Below are positions 34,301-41,814 of a DNA stretch of 64,000 nucleotides, piece by piece. The DNA lies in the NCBI RefSeq assembly GCF_009363535.1, contig NZ_CP045369.1, positions 632,501 through 696,500 of the forward strand, written 5' to 3'. The notes under the pieces were generated by a model. That model ran no database searches, was not told the DNA's origin, and saw only the letters and a list, made by a program, of their open reading frames with translations. Source of the stretch: Microbulbifer sp. THAF38. Lineage in GTDB: Bacteria > Pseudomonadota > Gammaproteobacteria > Pseudomonadales > Cellvibrionaceae. Both the position numbers and the translations under genes were made by a program. Position 1 is the first letter of the stretch. Each line of letters starts with the position of its first letter.

Positions 34301-36668
34301 AGGTGTTGATCCAGACTTACAGGAGGCTTTGGATGCAGCAGCAGAGGCAAAGTCCGACGCCGTAGAAGCATTGGAGGACCTAGCCAATATCTCTGCCGAT
34401 GGCGTGTTGCACACCAATGAAAAGCTGCAACTGATTCGCGAATATAACCAGTTGGTAAATGATCAAGCCGAACTAGATACGCTGGCCAGTAATTTTGGCA
34501 CCGCGCTTGATGCGGAGCGTGCGGATTTTACTAATGCATTAACCGCGCTTACGAGTTACCTGCAGGGGTTGATACCGGCATGGAATAGTCGCCAGGAAAA
34601 TACCCCAATCAGCCGCACCATCTTCGACAGCAATTGGAAGTATGCCTACGATCAAAAAATGGCACTCTTGAAAGCTATTGTCGATGCAAACCGCGAGCGG
34701 GCCTTTTACGCTACTCGCAATGTTATTGGGTACGATGAGACCACCGGACAGTTCACCGATAACGGCATAATGATGGGTTCAATGCAGAGTGTTCGCCGGG
34801 CTCAGCTGCGAGCGCAACAAGCTTCGGCTTCGGTATTTATTGAAGCGTTTATTGATTCCACGACAAAAGAAGATTGGCCAATTGTTGGGGGTAACAGTGA
34901 CGACAATATCTACTATGTAAAAACTGAAGATTCTGGGGCGCGTGCTGGTGGTAACGTTTTGCGTATTGGTGGTGATGGTACGGGGACTCTAGCTTCCAAT
35001 GGAGAAGCATTTATTGAGTATATCGAGCGCTTTCCCTTTGACCCGAACAAACTCTACCGTCTTAAGGCTCGCGCCATTGTTTTAGATGAAGGCGATAGAA
35101 ATAGAAGCCTATTTATAGGTATTGCCGGTTTTCGTGCTGATGGCGCTCGCTGTAATCGAGATGGGGAGGATTCTGTCGGTTCTCAGCACTATATTGCCTG
35201 CGCCGGCGTCGAGGCAGCTGGCGACGGGTGGCAAGAATACACGGGCTATTTTAAAGGTAATGCGAGTAATACAGCAGAAGTAGAAACTCTGCTAGGGCGT
35301 AATTCAATCGCCCAACCTGCTCAGCTACACAAAGACGTGCGGTATTTTTCCCCGACTGCAGTGGTCAATTACAGCGATAAAGTTGGTCGCACTCAATTCG
35401 ACTATATCCGCATCGATGAAGTTGAGCCCACCGGCAATGGCCTTTATCTGAAGATCAATAGCGGGACAAACTTGGAGGATAACGAAACCCCTGGGGAGGC
35501 CATGCTTTGCGGGTTTGATGCAAATGGAAACCCAAATTCAGAATTGCCCGGCTGGTTTCAATGGAATGGGAAGATGCTGGTTGTTCCCAATATTCACCTA
35601 AACCCTGGGTATACAGGCCTACTTTACATTGTTGTGCGTGCGAGTACTGGCTATTGGAGCAGCATCTACGGGGCTATGTGTGTCAGCATTGAGCGCGGTG
35701 AGTATAAATATCACTATTATAGCGGCAGCTCCAAGCACGTTAGCTTTACTCCTAGCGATGATCATGTGGTCATAGGAGAGTTGCACCTTAGTGATTCTGA
35801 AAATATTGAGAGTGGTGGAATTTATCAGAATCCGAGACCACTGATTGGATTTGCTCAGTACATGAGCGGCCTGAATGAATCCGGCAAGATAGTTGACCAG
35901 CGCAGCCTACAGCAAAATGTAGGCTCTATTGCGAGCTTGCCGACTAGCAGTTCCGTGCTATTAGCATCAGATGACGGATCTACGGCGAAAATTTCAATCT
36001 CTGCCCATTCTGTTCAGTACGCAGGTTTCACTGTTGGTTATAACAGCGGCTCTATAGCGGGGCTGAATTTTTCTACCACTTATTACATTTATGTCGACGA
36101 TCCAAACTATCTCGGCGGAGCGGTCACTTACTACGCAACCACATTAGTGTGGAAATTGGCCGCTGGTCTTGGGCGGCGCGCCGTAGGGACAATCACAACC
36201 CCTGACAATGGTGGTGGGTCAACTGTACCGATTGACCCATGGTGCGTGGCTGAGGGGTCGTGGCTGCGTGAAGGCTTACTGGTTGATGACTGCGAGCCTG
36301 GGGACCTGGTGGACTGTTGGGAAACCGGAGATGCCGACACTCACCAAGCGAAAGTTGTTCGTGTAGAAGAGGAACCGAGCGTTCTTTGCGTACTGCTCAC
36401 CATGGAAAGTGGGGCGCAGGTTATTTGCAGTAGAGAAACCCCGGTCACCGACAGAGCCGGTCGCGTGTATTGGGCTCAGGACTGCCAGGGTGTTGAGTTG
36501 GGAGTTTTGCACGAGGAACAGCCCATGACCTGGGAGGTTGTCGAGCGGGTGGAGTGTGCAGGGTTGCGTACTGTTCACAAGCTGTCTGTCGGCGGCAAGA
36601 GTTACGCTGCGGGGTTGGACCCACAGCATCGAGTGATTACCCATAACGGGGTTTACAAATCTGATTGA
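31344..36668 (+). CDS. Giant tail-tip/host-specificity protein with C-terminal Hint domain
   Basis: A 1774-residue protein. Residues 1-500 resemble a fused tail-tip hub (baseplate-like LVIEIGFDLPLYITSHNDIP, then GNGIRGRTVRLYQGFSGLDW). A glycine-rich adhesin-like section lies near 770-940 (GGARGGNSSIYAY, GGDGGSGSAGIVV), and a helical coiled coil near 985-1080. Carbohydrate-binding-like beta modules follow. The last 145 residues form a Hint domain: Cys in DPWCVAEGSWL, VICSRETPVTDRAGRVYWAQ and the final RVITHNGVYKSD. The usual block B histidine is not conserved. It replaces several separate lambda tip genes and is the probable receptor-binding factor. Confidence 0.85.
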   Translation: MRNNSETFDLHNQAAQRELRLVIEIGFDLPLYITSHNDIPNLPANAVLGALKKCSATSQKLTPEQGLAQIGAISFEVVDLGGQLSYVLRDELEQGNGIRGRTVRLYQGFSGLDWEDFRLEQTQIAEESLSYAEGVYRVRCRDIQREMRRDIFVPNRTRLAANFDKSDTTLQVFDTSAFEPNPHTSAYGDAPNQSVYYLKIKYQDGFEIVRSTGKTGNSFTGCTRGLFGTFARDHTLPDDSDDESGVEVEEFIYLEGPGPQLAYASLTGKILGTNNVLPSNWHLGIDPAFVVLDEFENVGADWYKPSDHSKGKILRFDGLEKTDGKKFIETEINLLLGAFMPVNAAGQLGFRRMAGVLAESGTVATIGPDDVRTLGELDYKLAGVKNAFSVQWSWFEQPGFDGKFLRSNNLIDADSINVHGEAKQHNLKFRGLHNSRHTYTTIKNTFDALRDRFAGPPLTLRLGLLPSKNDLEVGDIVRVSLPQLRDHSIRGDRPLQWNFSTGKEGWYGVNEGSKIETSAAGGVLSVTCKAFDPYFVRNIPADEQFAGVDIPYVKIRLRRTSVEPIPAGSNFFWRDAATSTYRAVNIGDEVDRLNALPVNTWYEITLDLSGNPDWTGNTIEYIRWDIGSNWVADWAFDVDYIRLLPALGLDEYSLDRAMEVQRISVDQVSGAVSVDLFGSYQPAGMIADQGDSTSAELPDAWYDSEGTAMTAAGLSIDASGFLTADGTLSGNSDTRAIYYYPGDLTIPAGRTISVDGNVELRVRGVLQIDGHLKGIPNHNGPGFLGSCYGGPGQLKNAQEIVSRGTARSAWGQNVKGRNEVMPPLNIENKGGDLQGIPDDLSGSGGARGGNSSIYAYSAGYIPAGTGGDGGSGSAGIVVIARGIAFGVSGKIVNSGEDGSPGTLGDMGIKVPGGSGGGGAPGGIVLLVDGTQNPIPVLSNNKIIACYGVSPSSPGHAGHGSVCLGVNTVRLMYVPKSRLPYSDYEDPGVDPDLQEALDAAAEAKSDAVEALEDLANISADGVLHTNEKLQLIREYNQLVNDQAELDTLASNFGTALDAERADFTNALTALTSYLQGLIPAWNSRQENTPISRTIFDSNWKYAYDQKMALLKAIVDANRERAFYATRNVIGYDETTGQFTDNGIMMGSMQSVRRAQLRAQQASASVFIEAFIDSTTKEDWPIVGGNSDDNIYYVKTEDSGARAGGNVLRIGGDGTGTLASNGEAFIEYIERFPFDPNKLYRLKARAIVLDEGDRNRSLFIGIAGFRADGARCNRDGEDSVGSQHYIACAGVEAAGDGWQEYTGYFKGNASNTAEVETLLGRNSIAQPAQLHKDVRYFSPTAVVNYSDKVGRTQFDYIRIDEVEPTGNGLYLKINSGTNLEDNETPGEAMLCGFDANGNPNSELPGWFQWNGKMLVVPNIHLNPGYTGLLYIVVRASTGYWSSIYGAMCVSIERGEYKYHYYSGSSKHVSFTPSDDHVVIGELHLSDSENIESGGIYQNPRPLIGFAQYMSGLNESGKIVDQRSLQQNVGSIASLPTSSSVLLASDDGSTAKISISAHSVQYAGFTVGYNSGSIAGLNFSTTYYIYVDDPNYLGGAVTYYATTLVWKLAAGLGRRAVGTITTPDNGGGSTVPIDPWCVAEGSWLREGLLVDDCEPGDLVDCWETGDADTHQAKVVRVEEEPSVLCVLLTMESGAQVICSRETPVTDRAGRVYWAQDCQGVELGVLHEEQPMTWEVVERVECAGLRTVHKLSVGGKSYAAGLDPQHRVITHNGVYKSD

Positions 36669-36679
36669 TAGGAGAGGCA

Positions 36680-37063
36680 ATGCCCAGTTTTTCACCCATA
36701 ACCGTACCCAATTTAGAGGCCTGGCAGTTCGCCTACACGATTGACGATGGCCACAGTGCTGGAACGATTGTGCGCGCAACGGTTACACAGACCAGAGAAC
36801 CCACTAGCAGCGACGCTCAGGCGGCCGCAGTGCTCAAGTGTACGATTGCCGTCATCGACGATCAGGGAACCGTACAGACCGATGCTGCTGGTGACGAAAT
36901 GACTAGCGTGTATGTAACAACGAAGACCTTACAGACCGATGGAGGACAGCCAATCAATGTGGCAGACCATGCTGCGGATCTTGTAGCGGATTGTGTGGTG
37001 GAGGTGGCGAATCGCCTGGCAGTCCATAGTTCGATTGCGGCTATGGCTATACCGAGTGGATGA
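36680..37063 (+). CDS. Tail-region protein of unknown function
   Basis: A 127-residue protein (MPSFSPITVPNLEAWQFAYT) starting after a GGAGAGG ribosome site 12 bp beyond the tip gene. It is rich in Thr, Asp and Val, with beta-strand character and a helical C-terminus (VEVANRLAVHSSIAAMAI). A tail-fibre accessory or chaperone role for the tip protein is possible from position. No family is recognised. Confidence 0.65.
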   Translation: MPSFSPITVPNLEAWQFAYTIDDGHSAGTIVRATVTQTREPTSSDAQAAAVLKCTIAVIDDQGTVQTDAAGDEMTSVYVTTKTLQTDGGQPINVADHAADLVADCVVEVANRLAVHSSIAAMAIPSG

Positions 37064-37070
37064 GGATTTT

Positions 37071-37187
37071 ATGGGCTGTCAACCACCCCGCTTCGCTGCT
37101 GTAGAAGCTAGCGGCGATTTGACTGGGGTGGTTACGTGGATGTTGGGCGCGATGTATGAGGTTTATTGGGATAATCAGACGGCCTAA
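37071..37187 (+). CDS. Microprotein of 38 residues
   Basis: A short gene with a good ribosome site (GAGGA, 4 bp before ATG), 7 bp after the preceding stop. The product MGCQPPRFAAVEASGDLTGV continues with a hydrophobic aromatic end (TWMLGAMYEVYWDNQ). The close spacing and site support translation. The function is unknown. Confidence 0.45.
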   Translation: MGCQPPRFAAVEASGDLTGVVTWMLGAMYEVYWDNQTA

Positions 37188-37330
37188 ATTATTGTCTCCT
37201 ACCTATGGCGGCTTGACGCTGAGAGTGGGGTAGTTACCTTTCTCTCGCGGTCAGTGATAGACTCTTTTCAGACCGCGCAGATATGCGCAAACCGTGCTTA
37301 ACTGCGCGGATAGAGAAAGGGAGGGATATC

Positions 37331-37495
37331 ATGTCTATTCAAAAGATTCAGAACCCTGCGGCCAAAGTCGAGACCCATACCCGGATCATTGATGGGCGCC
37401 AAGTCAAGGTTGTCGATAGGAATCAGGTTAAAGCGATCAGCCAGCGCCTGATCACTAAGCACGCCCGTGCAATGGAGATCCTAAAGGACCGTTAA
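37331..37495 (+). CDS. Antitoxin-like small protein of a Doc-type pair
   Basis: A 54-residue basic protein (MSIQKIQNPAAKVETHTRII, then AISQRLITKHARAMEILKDR) with a strong GGGAGGGATATC site. The C-terminal helix resembles antitoxin segments that block Doc. It lies 12 bp before the doc-like toxin gene and reads in the same direction. A longer in-frame start upstream has no site. The assignment rests mainly on context. Confidence 0.7.
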   Translation: MSIQKIQNPAAKVETHTRIIDGRQVKVVDRNQVKAISQRLITKHARAMEILKDR

Positions 37496-37507
37496 AGAGG
37501 CTTTCCA

Positions 37508-37933
37508 ATGGTCAATGTGGACGACCTATCGCACCTGGATGCCTCGGATATTGAGGCAATACACGACTCTATTTTAGAGCAGTACCCTGGCCTTCCTGGC
37601 AACAAGCCCGGCATGTCCGCGGAAGCGGTTGTCGGGCGTATCTTTGCGAATATTTACTACAGGCAGTTTAGTGGTATAGAACAGGTTGCAGCCATCTATG
37701 CCGAGGCGATTGCCCGTGGCCATGTTTTTAACGATGGCAACAAAAGGACGGCTCTGGTATCCACCTTCACGTTTCTTGAGGGGAACGGTTTCACGATAGT
37801 GGCTCCAGATGATGTACTAGCAGACTGGATTGTGGATCTTGCTGAGGGCAAAAGAAACAACAGCGAATTTGCGATGTGGCTAAAGGGTAAGCTCCGGAGG
37901 TTGCGTACTACTCCTGAAGTGGAGCTGCTTTAA
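37508..37933 (+). CDS. Doc/Fic-type toxin
   Basis: A 141-residue death-on-curing family protein. The Fic core HVFNDGNKRTA lies at residues 72-82, with the typical IEAIHDSILEQYPGLPGNKP near the N-terminus. Family members phosphorylate elongation factor Tu or AMPylate targets. The intact motif (His, Asn/Asp, Gly, Asn, Lys, Arg) suggests it is active. With the upstream antitoxin it forms a Phd/Doc-like maintenance module in the right part of the prophage. Confidence 0.9.
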   Translation: MVNVDDLSHLDASDIEAIHDSILEQYPGLPGNKPGMSAEAVVGRIFANIYYRQFSGIEQVAAIYAEAIARGHVFNDGNKRTALVSTFTFLEGNGFTIVAPDDVLADWIVDLAEGKRNNSEFAMWLKGKLRRLRTTPEVELL

Positions 37934-37978
37934 GGTCGAGCATTGTTTTAGAGTCGTCCGCTGAGTAACACTAAAAAA

Positions 37979-38008
37979 ACTGCCAGTTAATACTGGTGGG
38001 TTTTTTTA
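37979..38008 (+). terminator. Terminator after the Doc-type toxin
   Basis: A stem around CCAGT-TAAT-ACTGG extended by G-T pairs, followed by seven T residues, 45 bp after the toxin gene. A second hairpin (38063-38093, CACCCATTC / GAGTGGGTG arms) follows and could serve both converging genes. Confidence 0.7.
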
Positions 38009-38103
38009 TTGTCAGTTTGGTGGGCTGAATCTCAGTGGTTGCCAGATTTGCAGTTTTGGGTGTCACCCATTCACGTTTGAAACGCGAGTGGGTGGGGCTT
38101 TTA

Positions 38104-38418
38104 TTACATAAAAGTGGGGCCTGAGCTTGGTGGTTCCTGTTCCTGTTCCTGTTCCTGTTCCTGTTCTTGCTTTTGCTTTTGCTTCTGTATCTGTTCCAGC
38201 TCCAGTTCCTGCTTTTGCTTCATCTCTTGTTTATGATCAGCTACCAGGTTTTCAAAAGCAGCCTGTGCAGAAGCTTCGGTTACATAGGCTGTAGCGGCCC
38301 CTTCAGGAGTGCGAACCACGTAGGTTGTGGCAATTGTCTTACCATCTTTGTCTACTTCGTCCACCTTTACTATGGAGTGGCCGTGCTCACTTTTTCTGAG
38401 AATAGTTTCTCTAAACAT
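38104..38418 (-). CDS. Small protein with hexanucleotide-encoded Gln/Glu/Lys repeats
   Basis: A 104-residue protein. Residues 1-60 are a beta-strand-rich head (IVKVDEVDKDGKTIATTYVV, EGAATAYVTEASAQAAFENL). The tail is a run of KQ and EQ dipeptides (residues about 64-95) from a 6-bp tandem repeat (38133-38225, CTGTTC/TTGCTT-type units). A good AGGA site precedes the ATG. The repeat would change length without frame loss. The function is unknown. Confidence 0.65.
   Translation of the reverse strand: MFRETILRKSEHGHSIVKVDEVDKDGKTIATTYVVRTPEGAATAYVTEASAQAAFENLVADHKQEMKQKQELELEQIQKQKQKQEQEQEQEQEQEPPSSGPTFM
38133..38225. repeat. 6-bp tandem repeat tract
   Basis: Consecutive TTCCTG-type hexamers, followed by TTGCTT and related units, about 15 units in all within the small protein gene's 3' end. 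The purest part is at 38133-38165. Confidence 0.85.
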
Positions 38419-38599
38419 TCCAACTTATCCTTTTTTGTGTTTTTTAAAATGCCGGCGCTTAAATACTGGCATCGTTCTGTAAGCCAAGAACATGAAATAG
38501 TTCTCTTTTATTGAGTTTTTGCTTAAGAATAAGGGCGAAAGCAAACAAAAAGCAGTCAGAAATCACGCGGCGCCGTGCACCTACTGGGGAGGCGGGACA

Positions 38600-38824
38600 A
38601 TGCTAGATAACAGCCAGATTTGGATCGAATGTGATCCCGAAGTGATGCTTGGTAAGCCTTGTGTTAAGGGGACTAGGATTACCGTTGAGAGCATTCTACA
38701 GATGTTGAGTGCGGGCATGACTGTCCCTGAAATTGTTAACGACTTCCCGGCTCTAGATGATGAAAAAGTAAGAGCAGCAATCGGGTATGCCGATAACCAT
38801 TTGGGCAAGGGGTTTGCCAGCTAA
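38600..38824 (+). CDS. DUF433 antitoxin-like protein
   Basis: A 74-residue DUF433 protein with the typical PEVMLGKPCVKGTRITVESI, LQMLSAGMTVPEIVNDFPAL and DDEKVRAAIGYADNH. The GGGGAGG site selects ATG 38600. Family members are usually antitoxins beside a PIN-like DUF5615 toxin. Here no such partner follows, so it is orphaned or acts on its own. Confidence 0.88.
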   Translation: MLDNSQIWIECDPEVMLGKPCVKGTRITVESILQMLSAGMTVPEIVNDFPALDDEKVRAAIGYADNHLGKGFAS

Positions 38825-38829
38825 CCCTG

Positions 38830-39189
38830 CTAATCCCCCTCAGTAGGATCTTTCCCTTTCTTCTGCGCCAGGTAGGTGCTTTCTATAGACCTTTGGATAT
38901 GTAGCTGCCACTCCTTGGGCAGTTGTGCATAGAGGCGTGCTGTTAGTGGCGGAAAGGGTATCTGTGCAAAATGGTGCAGGTTCTCGGCCCCGTACACTTC
39001 CGGCAGGGTGATTGACACCGCCTCACACCAGGCTGGTAGCAGTTCCGCTGGCACCTTCTGGCGGCCTGATTCCATTTTAGAAACCTGTGAAGGTGCTAGC
39101 CCCAGCCTCTTACCTAGCTGCGCCCCCGTCATCCTCTCTCTTATCCTTGCTTCGCGCAGGCGCCTGCCTAGTGTGCCTGGCTCTAACAT
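38830..39189 (-). CDS. XRE-family transcriptional regulator
   Basis: A 119-residue protein with an N-terminal XRE helix-turn-helix (LGRRLREARIRERMTGAQLG, KRLGLAPSQVSKMESGRQK) and a small helical C-terminal part (ARLYAQLPKEWQLHIQRSIE). It is convergent with the DUF433 gene. A perfect 17-bp palindrome lies 34 bp upstream, a likely operator for self-control. Confidence 0.83.
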   Translation of the reverse strand: MLEPGTLGRRLREARIRERMTGAQLGKRLGLAPSQVSKMESGRQKVPAELLPAWCEAVSITLPEVYGAENLHHFAQIPFPPLTARLYAQLPKEWQLHIQRSIESTYLAQKKGKDPTEGD

Positions 39190-39222
39190 CCAGCCGTTGC
39201 CGTACCCTCATGTAATAACAAT

Positions 39223-39239
39223 ATTTCGATTATCGAAAT
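39223..39239. promoter_or_regulatory. Palindromic operator upstream of the XRE gene
   Basis: A perfect dyad ATTTCGAT-T-ATCGAAAT lies in the 5' region of the XRE gene. It is the only such palindrome seen nearby and is likely bound by the regulator dimer. Confidence 0.6.
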
Positions 39240-39434
39240 TCAGCCGCATTTTGCATTGCTAGATTGGAAATAATCCAGAATATTCATTTATAAACTGTGA
39301 TTTTGTTAGTAGTGTTTCGGCGTCTGTCGCCAAAAGCCCGAATAAATCACTGAAGGGATTCACGGCGACAAGCCGCCGTCGCTCGGAGGCTCCTGCGGCG
39401 GTGAGGGTTTTGAAGTTCCTACAGGAGGTAGACC

Positions 39435-39644
39435 ATGCCAATGACTGCTCACATTCAACAACTTCACCACGTCAATAACCTATGTGCCGGCCTGGAATGG
39501 GTGGCGAGTTGCCCCAATCAGAACGCGCGTACTGCCTTGCTGCAGCTGATTGGTGAGGAGGTGGGGGAAACCCTGCAGGGCGTTATTTTTGCTGTTGAGG
39601 CTAAGGCCGCAGGTAAAAGCCTGCCGATAGAAGAGGCGGCCTAG
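39435..39644 (+). CDS. Small protein of unknown function, 69 residues
   Basis: ATG 39435 follows a very strong AGGAGG site (8 bp). The product (MPMTAHIQQLHHVNNLCAGL, ALLQLIGEEVGETLQGVIFA) is a helical protein with a hydrophobic core and no known motif. A GC-rich leader with repeats precedes it (39360-39400), and a hairpin (GAGGCCG / CGGCCTC, 39653-39683) follows. Confidence 0.6.
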   Translation: MPMTAHIQQLHHVNNLCAGLEWVASCPNQNARTALLQLIGEEVGETLQGVIFAVEAKAAGKSLPIEEAA

Positions 39645-39728
39645 CCGGCTAGTGAGGCCGCTGCTGAGAGTGGTACCGGCCTCATAGTCATCCATTCCCC
39701 TTGCCGATTACAGCTCTCTGGCAATAAA

Positions 39729-39744
39729 CTGTATGAATATACAG
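39729..39744. promoter_or_regulatory. LexA/SOS box of umuDC
   Basis: A perfect CTGT-N8-ACAG box (CTGTATGAATATACAG) lies 18 bp before umuD. A LexA site in this position shows DNA-damage control of the operon. Confidence 0.92.
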
Positions 39745-39761
39745 TATTTAGGGTTTCCAGA

Positions 39762-40151
39762 ATGAAGCTTTCCCCACTCTATGGCCACGGCATTGCCTGT
39801 GGCTTTCCCTCTCCCGCCGATGACCACAAGGAGGCGGCCCTCAGCCTGGATGAGCATCTGATCTCCAAGCCGGCGGCGACTTTTATGGCGCGGGCGAATG
39901 GGGATTCCATGATGGGGTTGGGCATCTTCGACAAGGATCTATTGATTGTCGATCGCTCGCTAAAGCCCACCCATGGCGATGTGGTGGTGGTGGCCCTGGA
40001 TGGACAGCTCACCTGCAAAGTGCTGGATCAGCAGCAGGGGCGGCTGCTCTCTGCCAATGATGACTATGCCCCAATCCCCATTTGGGAAGGGCAGGAATTA
40101 ATTGTGGAGGGGGTGGTAAAGGCTTCGGTGCGTTACCACCGGCCGCGCTGA
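39762..40151 (+). CDS. umuD: UmuD-like SOS mutagenesis protein
   Basis: A 129-residue S24-family protein lacking a DNA-binding domain. The Cys13-Gly14 cleavage site lies in GIACGFPSPAD, the catalytic Ser49 in ANGDSMMG and Lys86 in QLTCKVLD. RecA-promoted self-cleavage gives the active subunit of the translesion polymerase. It is followed directly by umuC (TGAATG). Confidence 0.94.
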   Translation: MKLSPLYGHGIACGFPSPADDHKEAALSLDEHLISKPAATFMARANGDSMMGLGIFDKDLLIVDRSLKPTHGDVVVVALDGQLTCKVLDQQQGRLLSANDDYAPIPIWEGQELIVEGVVKASVRYHRPR

Positions 40152-41405
40152 ATGCTGGTACTGGTGGATTGCAATAGCTGCTATGCCAGCTGTGAGCAGA
40201 TATTCCGGCCGGATCTGCGCGGACGCCCGGTGGTGGTGCTCTCCAATAACGATGGCTTTGTGGTGGCGCGCTCCAAGGAAGCGAAGCTACTGGGTATCGG
40301 CGACTTGGAGCCCTTTTTCAAGGTTCAGCACCTGCTGCGCGCGCACCGGGTGGCGATCTTCTCCAGCAACTACCCACTGTATGGCGATATTTCTCACCGG
40401 GTAATGACTACTCTGCGCGAGTTCGGCCCCAATGTGGAGGTCTACAGCATCGATGAGATGTTTTTGGACCTGCACGGGCTGCAGGAGGATTGGCAGGACT
40501 ACGGCCGCAAGATCCGCAATACCCTCTGGCGCAATATCCGTATGCCTGTCGGTGTGGGTATCGCCCCCAGTAAAACCCTGGCCAAGCTCGCCAACCGCGC
40601 GGCCAAGAAAATCCCCAAGTGTGATGGTGTCTGTGCGTTGGATACGCCCGAGAAATGGCAATGGATGCAGCGTCGCACCGCCGTCAATGATGTGTGGGGC
40701 ATAGGTCGTCGCCTTACCAAGCGCCTGGCGGATTTCGGCATAGAGACCGCCTATGACCTGGCGCAGGCCAACCCGAAAATCTTGCGCCGTCGCATCAATG
40801 TGAATATTGAGCGAACAATCGAAGAGCTAAACGGAATCCCTTGTCTGGGTTTGGAGGAGGAACCCCCGGCGAAGAAGCAGATCTATTGCACCCGCTCCTT
40901 TGGTGAAAAGCTCACCGAGCTAGCGCCCATACTGCAAGCCGCCACCCTCTACGCCAGCAGGGCAGCCGAGAAACTGCGCGCACAGAAATCGCTGGTTAAG
41001 TCGATCCATCTTTTCCTGCACACCTCACCCCATGAGCCCAACTACTACAGCCGCAGCGCCGTAGTGCAGACCCCATACCCCACCGACGACACGCGGGTGA
41101 TCGTGCGGCTGGTAAGAGAAGCCATTGCGGACTTGTACCGCCCCGGCTGCCGTTTTATGAAAGCAGGCGTCGGGCTTATCGAGATAATTCCTCGCGCACT
41201 GGGGCAGGGGGATCTGTTCACTCCAGGGCAATCACTCAGGGCAGGGCAGACCATGCAGGCGATGGACCGGATCAATAAAAAGTTTGGCCGTGGGACTTTG
41301 TTCCTGGGGGCTGAGGGTATCCAGAAAAAATGGAAGATGCGGCAGGCGTTTACATCGCCTGCCTATACCACTCGGTGGGGGGATTTGCCGAAGGTGGTGA
41401 CTTGA
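40152..41405 (+). CDS. umuC: UmuC-like Y-family DNA polymerase
   Basis: A 417-residue translesion polymerase subunit. Palm residues are seen in LVLVDCNSCYASCEQIF and YSIDEMFLD; the thumb and little-finger parts follow (WGIGRRLTKRLADFGIETA). The gene is full length with no break. Its presence in a prophage gives the host an extra damage-inducible mutator activity. Confidence 0.95.
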   Translation: MLVLVDCNSCYASCEQIFRPDLRGRPVVVLSNNDGFVVARSKEAKLLGIGDLEPFFKVQHLLRAHRVAIFSSNYPLYGDISHRVMTTLREFGPNVEVYSIDEMFLDLHGLQEDWQDYGRKIRNTLWRNIRMPVGVGIAPSKTLAKLANRAAKKIPKCDGVCALDTPEKWQWMQRRTAVNDVWGIGRRLTKRLADFGIETAYDLAQANPKILRRRINVNIERTIEELNGIPCLGLEEEPPAKKQIYCTRSFGEKLTELAPILQAATLYASRAAEKLRAQKSLVKSIHLFLHTSPHEPNYYSRSAVVQTPYPTDDTRVIVRLVREAIADLYRPGCRFMKAGVGLIEIIPRALGQGDLFTPGQSLRAGQTMQAMDRINKKFGRGTLFLGAEGIQKKWKMRQAFTSPAYTTRWGDLPKVVT

Positions 41406-41439
41406 ATTTGAGATATGAGGTGCCCTAAACAGCAGCTAA

Positions 41440-41814
41440 TTAAGGTTTTTCTCCTGGTTCGCTGGGCTCGACAAAGTCCCAAGAATCTACTTCCATTAGG
41501 ACCGGGGTTCTCGATTTTCCGCCCCACATAGCCTCAGGTTTATGCCAATAGAAAAAGAGAGCGTTAGATCCACTTTTTTGAACTTTCTCTTTATAGTTTC
41601 CAGCCTTGGTATAAAGAACGACCCAATCATTTTTTTCAATCACTTGGTCTGGAAACCAATAGGAGCTTCTGACATCATTGTTGACTCCGTCATCAGAATA
41701 GCCTGCATCCAAAATTACAAACTGACCGATATCAATCCTGCTAAGTGCCCTCATTACGATACGTTCACTAGCTTTGTTGCCTCTATCACGTATTCCTTTT
41801 AATTCAAGCTTCAT
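41440..41814 (-). CDS. Soluble partner of a two-gene unit, unknown function
   Basis: A 124-residue protein (MKLELKGIRDRGNKASERIV, then LSRIDIGQFVILDAGYSDDG, FPDQVIEKNDWVVLYTKAGN and HKPEAMWGGKSRTPVLMEVD). It looks like a compact beta-rich fold with several tryptophans. It starts 4 bp inside the end of the upstream membrane protein gene, so the two are coupled. No family is recognised. Confidence 0.6.
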   Translation of the reverse strand: MKLELKGIRDRGNKASERIVMRALSRIDIGQFVILDAGYSDDGVNNDVRSSYWFPDQVIEKNDWVVLYTKAGNYKEKVQKSGSNALFFYWHKPEAMWGGKSRTPVLMEVDSWDFVEPSEPGEKP

